Below, piece by piece: positions 44,191 through 53,054 of a stretch of 64,000 nucleotides of DNA. This stretch comes from Caldifarciminota bacterium (GTDB lineage Bacteria; Hydrothermota; Tepidihabitantia; SM23-42), in assembly GCA_027026255.1 (NCBI GenBank), contig JALVOT010000003.1, forward strand, positions 62,001-126,000, given 5' to 3'. A model generated the notes under the pieces. The model was not told the DNA's origin. It did not search any database and was given only the letters and a program-made list of their open reading frames with translations. A program made the position numbers and the translations under genes. Every line of letters starts with the position of its first letter. Within the stretch, counting starts at the first letter, position 1.

Positions 44191-44908
44191 TTATAATATC
44201 CTCCAGCCTTTGTGCCGGAATATGCATAATTTCCGCCGCCTTTTTTAGGGTCTCTAAAATAAACGCCGGTTCATTCCTCTTACCCCGATATGGTATTGGG
44301 GTAAGATATGGTGCATCAGTCTCCAGAAGAATTCTTTGCGGTCCAATCTTCTTGAGAACATCCTGGAGGCCTTTATCAAATGTAAGGTTTCCTGCAAAAC
44401 TGATAAAAAATCCCATATCGAGCACCTTTTTTGCCGCTTCATAATTTCCAGTAAAACAATGGAATACACCAGTTCGAGCATCTTCGGTTTTTAAAATTTC
44501 AATGGTGTCATCAAATGACTTTCGGGTATGGATTATCAGAGGAAGTCTTAATCTTTTGGCAAGTTCAATATGTCGGTGAAAAAGTATTTTCTGATCCCGG
44601 GGGGTTGCCGTATGCCAGTGATAGTCAAGCCCGGTCTCACCAACAGCCGAGACCGAATAATTTTCTATCAATTCGGTTATCTTTGCTATTTCCTTTATTG
44701 TCCGGGCTGACGCCTCCTGAGGATGTATTCCAACCCCGGGTAATAACCAGCTATATCTTTGAGCCATCTGCACCACCCTCTGACTGGTCTCTGTATCATA
44801 GCCGATATTTATAATCTTCTCGATCCCTGCTGAATGCGCCCTCTTTAAAACAGATTCAAGGTCATCCTGAAATTTTGGGTCGGCAAGATGACAATGGGTA
44901 TCTATCAT
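44159..44908 (-). CDS. TatD-family metal-dependent hydrolase/deoxyribonuclease
   Basis: A 249-residue TIM-barrel hydrolase. Metal ligands: THCHLAD at the start, GETGLDYHW, PLIIHTRKS, GVFHCFTGN and LLETDAPYLTP. Family members act as 3'-5' DNA exonucleases or D-aminoacyl-tRNA-type deacylases; which one cannot be told. The metG-tatD-rsmA order is classic and is seen across bacteria. Confidence 0.95.
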   Translation of the reverse strand: MIDTHCHLADPKFQDDLESVLKRAHSAGIEKIINIGYDTETSQRVVQMAQRYSWLLPGVGIHPQEASARTIKEIAKITELIENYSVSAVGETGLDYHWHTATPRDQKILFHRHIELAKRLRLPLIIHTRKSFDDTIEILKTEDARTGVFHCFTGNYEAAKKVLDMGFFISFAGNLTFDKGLQDVLKKIGPQRILLETDAPYLTPIPYRGKRNEPAFILETLKKAAEIMHIPAQRLEDIISDNASKLFSC

Positions 44909-44934
44909 CTAATTTTCAAAAATTGAATTGATAA

Positions 44935-46905
44935 TTATTTAACCGTCTCACCCGAGTCGATCGGACGGTCGGTAGTAAGAAGCACAATATCATCTTTACT
45001 CACTGCGGCAAGAAGCATCCCCTCAGAAAGGACTCCTTTAATCTTTGTTGGTTTAAGGTTATCTACAATAATTACAATCTTGCCTATCAAATCCTCGGGC
45101 CGGTAATGTTTTCCAATCCCGGCCACAATCTGTTTCTGTTCTTTACCCACCTCGACCTGGCATTTAATCAGACCATCTGTCCCCGGCACCAAACCGGCTT
45201 TAAGAATTTTAGCGGTCTTCAAAGCCAATTTCTGAAAATCCTCAATATTCAATTTTGGCTTTTTTAATTTATTCACCTGAACCTCAATAACCTCATCATC
45301 AATCTTCTGAAAAAGAATCCCGGTATGATGAATTGTCTTTGCAACATCTGGAGACCCTATCTCATCCCAGTCCTGAGGAATGAAGTTTATCATCTTCTTA
45401 ATCCTCTCACTCGTAAAAGGAAGAAAAGGTTCGCTGAGCACTGCCAAAGATGTAACAATCTTCATACAAACATACATCGTCCTTTCACAAATTAGAGGAC
45501 TTGTTCTTCGGGTTATCCAGGGTTCTTCGTGGTCAAAATAGCGATTCGCCTCCTGGGCAATTTTCATCACCTCCTGGAGTGCGCTTTTAAACTCAAAATG
45601 TTCTATCTTCTCACCAATAATCTGTGGTGCCTTATGCAGCATTCCGATAATACGATTATCATAATCACTAAAAGTGGATGCCGTCGGCACCGAGGAATTA
45701 TAATACTTTTTAATAAAGGTGAGGGTGCGATTTATAAAATTACCAAGGATATCGGCAAGTTCATTATTATGCCATACCTGAAAATCACGCCAGGTAAAAT
45801 CGGCATCCCGGGACTCTGGGGCGTTGCGGGTGAGTGCATATCTTAATGAATCTGGAGAAAATTCCCGCAGATATTCTGGAAGCCATATCGCATAATTCTT
45901 TGAAGTGGAAAGTTTTCTCCCTTCCAGGGTAAGAAACTGATTCGCCGGAATCTCCGCAGGCAGAATATAATCTCCGTAAGCCATCAGCATGGCTGGCCAG
46001 ATAAGGGTATGAAATACAATATTATCCTTACCGATAAAATGGATTAATTTTGTATCTTTATCCAGCCAGTATTCCTTCCATAAATCAGGTTCTCCCTTTT
46101 TCTCAGCCCACTCCATAGTTGAGGAAATATAGCCAATGGGCGCATCAAACCAGACATATAATACCTTACCCTGAACCCCATCAAGTGGCACCGGCACCCC
46201 CCAGGACATATCACGGGTTATCGGCCGATCTGCAAGGCCTTCTTTCAACCAGCCCTTGATAAATGTCAAAACCGTTCCCTTCCAGTCTTTCTTCTGTTCA
46301 ATCCAGTCAGAAAGTTTCTTTTGAAATTGAGAAAGTTTAAAATACCAATGTTTGGTCTGTTTCGGAATTGGCGTTTCACCACAAATCAAACAGCGGGGTT
46401 CGATTAACTCAAATGGTTCGAGCCAGTGTCCGCAGGCCTCGCATTGATCTCCCCGGGCATTATCCGCACCACACTTTGGGCACTTTCCGGTAATATAGCG
46501 GTCCGGTAAAAATCTCCTGCACCCCGGGCAGAAAAACTGCCTGACCTCCTTTTCGTAGATATATCCCTTATTATATATTTTCAAAAAGAAATTCTGGGCA
46601 AGACGGTGATGCAACGGCAATGTAGTCCGGGAAAAGTTATCAAAGTAAATACCGAAATCGACAAATGATTTCTTTATCGATTCATAATAATGGTCAACAA
46701 TCTCCTGGGGTGTCTTATTTTCTTTCTCAGCACTTATCGTCACCGGCACGCCGTGCTCATCTGTGCCGCAGATATGTATTACATTGCGTTTCTTCAATCG
46801 TTGATAACGCACATATATATCAGCTGGCAGATAACATCCGGCAAGATGTCCAAGATGGATATCACCATTGGCATAGGGCAGGGCGCTTGTTACCAATAAC
46901 CTCAT
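44935..46905 (-). CDS. metG: Methionyl-tRNA synthetase with C-terminal tRNA-binding domain
   Basis: A 656-residue class I synthetase. The HIGH-like motif is YANGDIHLGHLAG at residues 11-23. Four zinc-type cysteine pairs lie at about 127-160 (CPGC, CPKC, CEAC, then CLIC at about 175). The KMSKS loop appears as GRKLSTSKN (about residue 330). The C-terminal 110 residues form an EMAPII/Trbp111-type OB fold (ALKTAKILKAGLVPG, then LIGKIVIIVDNLKPTKIKG, SEGMLLAA). The ATG is 6 nt after the -10. Confidence 0.96.
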   Translation of the reverse strand: MRLLVTSALPYANGDIHLGHLAGCYLPADIYVRYQRLKKRNVIHICGTDEHGVPVTISAEKENKTPQEIVDHYYESIKKSFVDFGIYFDNFSRTTLPLHHRLAQNFFLKIYNKGYIYEKEVRQFFCPGCRRFLPDRYITGKCPKCGADNARGDQCEACGHWLEPFELIEPRCLICGETPIPKQTKHWYFKLSQFQKKLSDWIEQKKDWKGTVLTFIKGWLKEGLADRPITRDMSWGVPVPLDGVQGKVLYVWFDAPIGYISSTMEWAEKKGEPDLWKEYWLDKDTKLIHFIGKDNIVFHTLIWPAMLMAYGDYILPAEIPANQFLTLEGRKLSTSKNYAIWLPEYLREFSPDSLRYALTRNAPESRDADFTWRDFQVWHNNELADILGNFINRTLTFIKKYYNSSVPTASTFSDYDNRIIGMLHKAPQIIGEKIEHFEFKSALQEVMKIAQEANRYFDHEEPWITRRTSPLICERTMYVCMKIVTSLAVLSEPFLPFTSERIKKMINFIPQDWDEIGSPDVAKTIHHTGILFQKIDDEVIEVQVNKLKKPKLNIEDFQKLALKTAKILKAGLVPGTDGLIKCQVEVGKEQKQIVAGIGKHYRPEDLIGKIVIIVDNLKPTKIKGVLSEGMLLAAVSKDDIVLLTTDRPIDSGETVK

Positions 46906-46911
46906 AGGCTC

Positions 46912-46939
46912 ATTATAGATAATTACAATTGAAAGTCAA
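46912..46939 (-). promoter_or_regulatory. metG operon promoter (leaderless type)
   Basis: Minus strand: TTGACT (46939-46934), 16-bp spacer, TATAAT (46917-46912); ATG 6 nt further on. The -35 lies within the last codons of the upstream glycosyltransferase-like gene. Confidence 0.8.
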
Positions 46940-48308
46940 GGCTTCGATTTTTTGAATCATTTTTTTGAAATTCGATACGCCAGATTGAAAAGAAAACCGG
47001 TTTTTGTATTTCATATATCTTCTTCTTCTCAGGAATCTGATTGGTAATAAATAAAAATTTCTCTTTACTGTCCTCATCACGGGCAAGACAGGCAAGATAA
47101 ATATTACGGCCATTTAGTCTTGCCGACTTCAGAGAATCGATAGGCTGCCAGGGAATATATCCAAGATATGGATTGATAAGTTCGTAGATATCTTTATTAC
47201 AGTAGACACAATCAGCATCCTCAAGGTAATGATAGACCAGACCCTGGTAATCCATCAGCTGATGTAGATATCGATTGTGCTTAAATTGTGAAAATATTGA
47301 CGAAATAAAAAGAAGGATTATTGCCGGTTTAATTAAAACTTTCACAAACGATTTTCTATTTAAGGTGTGGATATACGGGATAAGTAATAAGGGAACAATC
47401 GGCAGCATATAGCGCTGTCCACGGATAACCGATTCAAAAAAATTATTGCCGGTATCAATAAAACATTGACAGGAATAACCAATGACAAAAACTAACGAAG
47501 GCAGGACAAAATACCATTTTTTCTTAATGCAGGAAAATAATGCAGCAATCAGAAGAAATGGGTATAGGACATTAAGTGAAATAACATAATTAAGCAGCAT
47601 TTTTCCGAAACAGTCACACCCGAATCCGGTTCCGGTAATTGCAAAAGGTCCGAGCAGATTTTCAAAGATTAAAAGATTATAAAAAAGAAGAGGGATAAGC
47701 ATAATAATAAAACCCAATAAAAGATTCTTAAAAGCCCCGAAATCTTTTTTCAACAACAAAATTGCACAAAAAACTATCCCGAGAGCCAGTGACGGGTAGC
47801 GAATCCAGACGCCAAAACCCAGGATTAAACCCGACCATAAATATTTATTCTTGATAAAAAGATAGACCGCAATCAGTGTGCACACGGTTGCCGGGACATC
47901 ACTCATCAATGTCCTTGAATAAATCAATAAAGAAGGATGAAATAGAAAAAGGAGACCATAAAACGACGGTAAATGAAATTCACGCAGTAATTTAATAAAC
48001 ACCCAGAGTCCGATGATCATCAATATGTATCCCCGTAAGAATACCCAGCGCCAGTTTATCAGGGTAAAAGGAAGAAGTAGTAATGCATTTCCCGGCGGAT
48101 ACTTCGATATGTAATGTTCTCCGGTATTAATGCCGGTAGCAACTTTCTCCATACCCAGCTGGTCATAGAAAATTTTTGTATGGCTAAACATATAAGCAGT
48201 ACTGAGATATCCCGCCTCATCAATAATTGCATAAGTTGGCGGATAAAAAATAAAATAGGTGGCGGTAAAGAGAACAATGCCCAGTATCAAAAAAAAGAGA
48301 TTCCTCAC
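46923..48308 (-). CDS. GT39-like polytopic membrane protein (putative glycosyltransferase)
   Basis: A 461-residue membrane protein with about ten hydrophobic helices. After the first helix (residues 3-24) comes a loop IIDEAGYLSTAYMFSHTK, which has the DE pair of the GT39/ArnT/PMT-like GT-C family, then further helices. Family members move sugars from polyprenyl-phosphate carriers outside the membrane. The C-terminal 80 residues form a soluble domain. The GTG start at 48308 lies 8 nt after the -10. Its acceptor is unknown; the secreted proteins of this genome are possible targets. Confidence 0.7.
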   Translation of the reverse strand: MRNLFFLILGIVLFTATYFIFYPPTYAIIDEAGYLSTAYMFSHTKIFYDQLGMEKVATGINTGEHYISKYPPGNALLLLPFTLINWRWVFLRGYILMIIGLWVFIKLLREFHLPSFYGLLFLFHPSLLIYSRTLMSDVPATVCTLIAVYLFIKNKYLWSGLILGFGVWIRYPSLALGIVFCAILLLKKDFGAFKNLLLGFIIMLIPLLFYNLLIFENLLGPFAITGTGFGCDCFGKMLLNYVISLNVLYPFLLIAALFSCIKKKWYFVLPSLVFVIGYSCQCFIDTGNNFFESVIRGQRYMLPIVPLLLIPYIHTLNRKSFVKVLIKPAIILLFISSIFSQFKHNRYLHQLMDYQGLVYHYLEDADCVYCNKDIYELINPYLGYIPWQPIDSLKSARLNGRNIYLACLARDEDSKEKFLFITNQIPEKKKIYEIQKPVFFSIWRIEFQKNDSKNRSLDFQL

Positions 48309-48316
48309 GGCCTTAA

Positions 48317-48344
48317 AGTATATCGCTATTTATCAGGGTGTCAA
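48317..48344 (-). promoter_or_regulatory. Promoter of the GT39-like gene (leaderless, GTG start)
   Basis: Minus strand: TTGACA (48344-48339), 16-bp spacer, TATACT (48322-48317); GTG 8 nt further on. Confidence 0.7.
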
Positions 48345-48483
48345 TAACGAATTAAGAATTTTTCATTCCATCAGGAGCAGGGGAAATTCCGGGATAAAGG
48401 ATACAAAGAAAAGCTGCACTGTAACTTATATATCTCTCAAACAATCAGGACAAAAAGTGAAGGGAAACAGCCATTTCGAACTC

Positions 48484-48511
48484 TTGACATTTCGACAAGA
48501 ATGATTATAAT
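48484..48511 (+). promoter_or_regulatory. Promoter of the secreted phosphoesterase gene (leaderless type)
   Basis: TTGACA (48484-48489), 16-bp spacer, TATAAT (48506-48511); ATG 8 nt downstream at 48520. The 210-bp divergent gap with the GT39-like gene holds only the two promoters. Confidence 0.8.
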
Positions 48512-48519
48512 TTGATATT

Positions 48520-49890
48520 ATGAAAAACATTAATAAAGTAATGGTTGGGATTCTCTTTGTCAGCCTGGGGTTTTGTTTTGGGCCGTTTGACAGTAACCCA
48601 TACTTAACCCCAAGCTCAACCCCTGAGACATCGGTTTGGGTCAACTGGAATACTTCATCTCAGGGACCCACGGTCGTTGCCTATGGGGTCAGTCCATCTC
48701 TGGGTGATACTGTGCGTGTCAGCGGCACGACAAATTATCACCATGCATTAATCACCGGTCTTACACCAAATACCAGATACTACTATAAAATTATTCCTGG
48801 AGGCAGCCTGAGACATTTCCGGACCTTTGCAAACACTGATTCATTTAAATTTATTGCCTTTGGAGATACACGGTCCGATTCCGCCAATCACCAGCGGGTT
48901 ATCAACCGTATGACTCATTATGATTTCTCTCTCTTAACCCATTCTGGTGATCTGGTCAGCCGAGGTTATAATGAATGGCACTGGCAGACCTTTTTTAATT
49001 GTGAGGATACTGTTATTAGTTACAAACAATTCCTGCCGGCGATAGGTAATCACGAATATCCATATTGGCCTTTTGAGACATTATTCGCCCTTCCCGGCAA
49101 CGGCAGGTATTACTCGGTCAATTACGGAAATGCCCATTTTGTCACCCTCAATACCCAGGAAAATCTTTCTGGTTCACAAAAGACCTGGCTTATTAATGAC
49201 CTTGATAATGCAAACAATAATTCTAATATAGACTGGATTATCGTTACCCTTCACCGTCCGCCTTATTCTTCCAGTGGTCATGGCAGTCAGATGGATGTAA
49301 GGAATACCTGGTGTCCGATTTTTGAGAGTCATAAGGTTGACCTTGTTTTTTGCGGACATGACCATGACTATGAAAGAACCGTGCCGATAAACGGTGTTGT
49401 CTATGTTGTGACTGGTGGTGGAGGAGCACCCTTATACAATGCTGGTTCAAGTTCCTGGACTGCGTATTCAAGGTCGATTTATCATTTTTGCCATCTGACT
49501 ATTGAAGACAGGAAATTGACGATGCGGGCGATTGATCGCTATGGTAATGTGTTTGATACCCTGGTTATCGACAAAACGGCTGCTGTGAAAGAGAAGAAAA
49601 ACAATAATATCAACTATCTAAGGACAAACATTCAGCCCAATCCTTTTGTTGACAGAGTTATCATAAGGTGGTCGCCGGTGTTTAATAAAGATGTGAGGGT
49701 AAGTATTTTTGACTGCTGCGGTCGTTTGTGTAAGACAATCGGTGATATATCATCTAAGGGTTCGATTCGTGAGGTTGTCTGGGACGGCAACGGTCGGGAT
49801 GGAAGGCCGGTTGAGCCGGGTGTTTACTTCTTGACCATTGAAACCGACGAAGGCAGAGCGGTAAAGAAAATTATAAAGCTCAGAAAATAG
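48520..49890 (+). CDS. Secreted purple-acid-phosphatase-like metallophosphoesterase with sorting domain
   Basis: A 456-residue secreted protein. A signal peptide (about residues 1-20) is followed by a fibronectin III/PAP N-terminal domain (about 30-105: SVWVNWNTSS, LTPNTRYYYKI). The catalytic metallophosphoesterase domain has the metal-site motifs FGDTRSD, HSGDLVS, GNHEYPYW, TLHRPPYSS and CGHDHDYERT. The C-terminal 85 residues are the shared FlgD-like sorting domain (VVWDGNGRDGRPV, GVYFLTI). It probably removes phosphate from external compounds; the substrate is not known. Single-gene unit with a strong terminator. Confidence 0.92.
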   Translation: MKNINKVMVGILFVSLGFCFGPFDSNPYLTPSSTPETSVWVNWNTSSQGPTVVAYGVSPSLGDTVRVSGTTNYHHALITGLTPNTRYYYKIIPGGSLRHFRTFANTDSFKFIAFGDTRSDSANHQRVINRMTHYDFSLLTHSGDLVSRGYNEWHWQTFFNCEDTVISYKQFLPAIGNHEYPYWPFETLFALPGNGRYYSVNYGNAHFVTLNTQENLSGSQKTWLINDLDNANNNSNIDWIIVTLHRPPYSSSGHGSQMDVRNTWCPIFESHKVDLVFCGHDHDYERTVPINGVVYVVTGGGGAPLYNAGSSSWTAYSRSIYHFCHLTIEDRKLTMRAIDRYGNVFDTLVIDKTAAVKEKKNNNINYLRTNIQPNPFVDRVIIRWSPVFNKDVRVSIFDCCGRLCKTIGDISSKGSIREVVWDGNGRDGRPVEPGVYFLTIETDEGRAVKKIIKLRK

Positions 49891-49924
49891 GGTTCGCAGC
49901 ACTGAATCGCTGCATTATATTCAG

Positions 49925-49959
49925 ATGCCCTCTTTGTTTTTTAAAAACAAAGAGGGCAT
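49925..49959 (+). terminator. Intrinsic terminator after the phosphoesterase gene
   Basis: A long near-perfect palindrome (ATGCCCTCTTTG ... CAAAGAGGGCAT) with A/T-rich centre. It could act on both strands. Confidence 0.8.
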
Positions 49960-50077
49960 TCTGGTAAATTCTGTTTTTTGAAGACAATAATCCGGTGGGA
50001 CTACAATCAAATTCCTCAAGAAATTATAATGCCTGATTTCAACCATCTGATTTTGATTAAACCAACCCATTCGCCCG

Positions 50078-50100
50078 GATTATTTTTGACTTAATTCGGG
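50078..50100 (+). repeat. 23-bp promoter-proximal repeat, copy 2
   Basis: Identical in all 23 bases to 20516-20538. Here it ends 3 bp before the -35 of the pal operon. Confidence 0.7.
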
Positions 50101-50103
50101 TTA

Positions 50104-50131
50104 TTGACAGCACTATTATTATATATATAAT
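50104..50131 (+). promoter_or_regulatory. Promoter of the Tol-Pal operon
   Basis: TTGACA (50104-50109), 16-bp spacer, TATAAT (50126-50131). A short leader carries AGGAGG (about 50141-50146) ahead of the ATG at 50152. Confidence 0.85.
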
Positions 50132-50151
50132 CTGATGATGAGGAGGTTTTT

Positions 50152-50655
50152 ATGTTCAAACCCAGAATAATATTTCCATTATTTTTAGCAGCCTTTCTTT
50201 TTTGGGGATGTCCCAAAAAACAGGTCGTGAAAGGAAAAGCCAAACCTGTCCCTGAGGAAGAGGTTGTAGAAAAGGTGATCGCACCTGAAGAAACACTTCA
50301 GCAGACCGCCCCTGAGATTCCGGAACGCCCCGAGCTTAAACTGGAACGAATATTCTTTGACTTTGACAAATCCGATATTAGAGAAGACGCCGCAACGGGA
50401 TTAAAAAAGAATGCTGAAATGTTAAAACTATATCCTGAAGTAAAGATTATCATTGAAGGTCACTGCTGTCGCATCGGCACAGCTGAATATAACCTTGCCC
50501 TGGGCGAAAGGCGGGCAAAGGCAGCCCGGGATTATCTTTTGATGCTGGGCATCACTCCGGACCGAATGTCCATTGTAAGTTATGGTGAAGAACGGCCATT
50601 GGATCCCAATAACCTGCCCAGGAATCGAAGGTGTGAATTCGTTATAAAAAAATAG
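50152..50655 (+). CDS. pal: Peptidoglycan-associated lipoprotein (OmpA-like)
   Basis: A 167-residue outer-membrane lipoprotein. The signal peptide ends in LFWGC (lipobox Cys at about residue 20). A charged linker (about 21-60) follows, then an OmpA domain (about 62-167): IFFDFDKSDIR, IIIEGHCCRIGTAEYNLALGERRA and VSYGEERP. It anchors the outer membrane to peptidoglycan. The EGHxDxxG motif reads EGHCCRIG here. First gene of a six-gene Tol-Pal operon. Confidence 0.95.
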   Translation: MFKPRIIFPLFLAAFLFWGCPKKQVVKGKAKPVPEEEVVEKVIAPEETLQQTAPEIPERPELKLERIFFDFDKSDIREDAATGLKKNAEMLKLYPEVKIIIEGHCCRIGTAEYNLALGERRAKAARDYLLMLGITPDRMSIVSYGEERPLDPNNLPRNRRCEFVIKK

Positions 50656-50667
50656 CCTGGCTAATTG

Positions 50668-51357
50668 ATGTCAAAGCAGAAAATATTCTATATTCTTCTC
50701 CTTCTGGTATTGATATATAGCCGATGTTTTAACCGCGCCCGATTCAATAACTTCAACTGGCAGCTGGACAGTCTAAAATATTATACAAAAAGGATAGACA
50801 GTCTATCAAGGATGCATTCGAATCAATTGAATCAATTACGGACTGACTTTTATCAAAAGTCGAATGAACTTTCTGATAAGATAGAAATGCTCAATTCCCG
50901 ATTCAGTGATATGGAGTTCCGTCTCAACCGCATCTATGAAAGGATTGGTTCGCAGAAAACCGCACCGGCAGATACTGAAACTCAGGTCAATCCTGAGGCA
51001 AGGCTCATCTATGAATCTGCCTATGTCAGTTATGTTAAAGGCAGTTATAAAGAGGCAATCGATGGATTCAAATCATTCCTGAAAATTAATCCGGAATCAC
51101 CCCTCTCTGACAATGCCCTTTACTGGATCGGCGAATCATACAATGCCTTAGGAAAACTACAGGATGCGGCAAATACATTTAAAAAACTAATAAATAAATA
51201 TCCTCAGAGTAATAAAATTCCATCGGCATATTATAAACTGGGACTAATCTACGAAAACGGCGGTAAGAAAAAAACCGCTATCTACTATTACACAAAACTG
51301 ATCAACAAATTCCCCAATTCTCCTGAGGCTTCATTGGTTAAGGAAAAATTAAAATGA
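50668..51357 (+). CDS. cpoB: Tol-Pal system TPR protein (CpoB/YbgF-like)
   Basis: A 229-residue periplasmic protein. An N-terminal hydrophobic segment (about residues 4-17) is followed by a coiled coil (about 25-90) and tetratricopeptide repeats (about 110-229): ALYWIGESYNALGKLQDAANTF, then YYKLGLIYENGGKKKTAI. This is the CpoB layout (trimerising coiled coil plus TPR), linking envelope constriction and peptidoglycan synthesis. Start is the ATG at 50668 or the TTG one codon up; no good ribosome site decides. A Cys at about residue 21 is preceded by Arg, so a lipoprotein is unlikely. Confidence 0.88.
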   Translation: MSKQKIFYILLLLVLIYSRCFNRARFNNFNWQLDSLKYYTKRIDSLSRMHSNQLNQLRTDFYQKSNELSDKIEMLNSRFSDMEFRLNRIYERIGSQKTAPADTETQVNPEARLIYESAYVSYVKGSYKEAIDGFKSFLKINPESPLSDNALYWIGESYNALGKLQDAANTFKKLINKYPQSNKIPSAYYKLGLIYENGGKKKTAIYYYTKLINKFPNSPEASLVKEKLK

Positions 51358-52055
51358 ATATCTTTAAAATCTTTATGGAATCGAGTATCACCGCCCAGAT
51401 TATTATGATTGTGCTGATTATCTTTTCGATATGGTCCTGGGCAATCTTCTTTAAGAAACTGTTTGAATTTGCAAGATTTAAAAGCCGTGCCCGCCATTTC
51501 TTATCAACCTACCGCCTATATAATAGTATCAGCGAATTAAATAATTTAGGACATCTTTTGAACAATAATGCATACGGCAGAATCTTAAGAAATGGGCTTG
51601 AAGAATTTAAAAAGTTAAGACTCATAAATATCCATAACCCGAACTCACCCGATGCCGAAAAAAAAGAAAAAACCACAGCCGAACTTTCCGATAATATTCG
51701 TTTGGTGATGGAAAGAGCAAAGATTTCTGAACTATCAGAACTTGAAAGTTCCTTACCGATTTTAGGAACATTTGTGAGCGTCAGTCCATTTCTGGGCCTC
51801 CTGGGAACGGTCTGGGGAGTAATGGAGGCATTCTTCGATATCCGTGCCCGGGGTTCTGCCCACATTACAATCGTTGCTCCCGGGATATCCGATGCCCTGA
51901 TCACCACGGTCTATGGTTTAATGGTGGCAATCCCCGCCCTCATATTTTATAATATATTTAGAACCCGGGTAAATCGACACAGCGGTGAAATCGACCGATT
52001 TATCAATGAAGTATTTGTCCGTCTTCGCAAGGCCCTGATCACCGGGCAGCAATGA
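51354..52055 (+). CDS. tolQ: TolQ/ExbB-family proton channel protein
   Basis: A 233-residue inner-membrane protein with three helices: about 14-34, 130-155 (LPILGTFVSVSPFLGLLGTVWGVMEAF split over the helix) and 175-200 (GISDALITTVYGLMVAIPALIFYN). The conserved GLLGTVWG and the Thr/Gly-rich third helix form the proton path with TolR. ATGA overlap with cpoB. Confidence 0.95.
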   Translation: MNIFKIFMESSITAQIIMIVLIIFSIWSWAIFFKKLFEFARFKSRARHFLSTYRLYNSISELNNLGHLLNNNAYGRILRNGLEEFKKLRLINIHNPNSPDAEKKEKTTAELSDNIRLVMERAKISELSELESSLPILGTFVSVSPFLGLLGTVWGVMEAFFDIRARGSAHITIVAPGISDALITTVYGLMVAIPALIFYNIFRTRVNRHSGEIDRFINEVFVRLRKALITGQQ

Positions 52056-52450
52056 ACACAAAAGGACTGCTTTCTGAAATCAACATAACCTCACTCGCCG
52101 ATGTAAGTATTACATTGCTCGTGATATTTATGATTACTGCACCAATGATGACTCCGGGTATCGATGTAAATCTGCCCAGAACCGATGCCTCACTGCCTCA
52201 TGATGAAGCCGGCATAACAATTTCTATAGACCGGGATAGAGTGATATTCATTGAAAACCGCCGTGTTGCTCTCAAGAATCTCGAAACAGCATTAAAGACA
52301 CACCTCAGTAAAAAACCTCCCGGTATAATCGTCTATCTCAGGGCCGATAAAAAAGTAGATTACGGCTTTATTGTTGAGGTTATAGGAAGATTAAGAAAGG
52401 CGGGTGTCAAAGAGTTAGGATTGGTCGCCGAAATCCCCGGGAATGAATAG
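52052..52450 (+). CDS. tolR: TolR/ExbD-family protein
   Basis: A 132-residue protein with one membrane helix (about residues 15-35). The conserved proton-binding Asp is in ITSLADVSITLLVIFMITAPMM (residues 12-33). A small periplasmic domain follows (VYLRADKKVDYGFIVEVIGRLRKAG). Overlaps tolQ by 4 nt and tolA by 8 nt. Confidence 0.95.
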   Translation: MNTKGLLSEINITSLADVSITLLVIFMITAPMMTPGIDVNLPRTDASLPHDEAGITISIDRDRVIFIENRRVALKNLETALKTHLSKKPPGIIVYLRADKKVDYGFIVEVIGRLRKAGVKELGLVAEIPGNE

Positions 52451-53054
52451 ATTCTATTTTATATCAATCTTCTTTCATACCGTAATAATCGGCAGCGCAC
52501 TCTTTATCAACCGTTCAAACTCCAGACCCCTGCCGGAATTCAAGGTCTATAAAGTCAGGCTTGCACCATTACCACAACCAAAAATTCAAAACTCCCGGGA
52601 AGCCGCAGAAACCATAAAGAAATCTTCACCGAAAAAAGAAAAGAGTCCACCCTTAAAAAAATCCAGGAAGAAAAAGAAAAGGGTTAAAAAGAAACAAAAA
52701 AAAGTGAAAGAAAAGGTCAAGGCTGGGCTGCCTGATATAAAACCCAGGATAATGACCGGTAGCGGTCGGGGTTTTACATATTCCTATTACCTGAATATAA
52801 TGTTGAACAAAATAAATTATAATTGGCACAATCCGTACAAAGGCAGGGATGTTGGGCTGAAGGCGGTCGTCTATTTTGAGGTTTCCAAAGATGGCACAAT
52901 CTATGATGTCCGTATTGAAGAAGGCTCTGGCGACGACCTCTATAATGAAATGGCAATCAGGGCAATTACGAGCACAAAAAAACTGCCTCCTCTTCCCCGG
53001 GAATTCGCCAATGATTATCTTAAGGTTCATTTAGAATTCCTCACTGCGCGATGA
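52443..53054 (+). CDS. tolA: TolA/TonB-like energy transducer
   Basis: A 203-residue protein with a membrane helix (about residues 5-20), a lysine- and proline-rich periplasmic stretch (about 40-100) and a C-terminal TonB/TolA-type domain (about 110-203: LNKINYNWHNPYKGRDVGLKAVVYFEV, split, then VRIEEGSGDDLYNEMAIRAI). It spans the periplasm and transmits proton-motive force to TolB and Pal. The TolA or TonB label depends on context; the Tol-Pal operon favours TolA. It overlaps tolB by 4 nt. Confidence 0.88.
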   Translation: MNRFYFISIFFHTVIIGSALFINRSNSRPLPEFKVYKVRLAPLPQPKIQNSREAAETIKKSSPKKEKSPPLKKSRKKKKRVKKKQKKVKEKVKAGLPDIKPRIMTGSGRGFTYSYYLNIMLNKINYNWHNPYKGRDVGLKAVVYFEVSKDGTIYDVRIEEGSGDDLYNEMAIRAITSTKKLPPLPREFANDYLKVHLEFLTAR

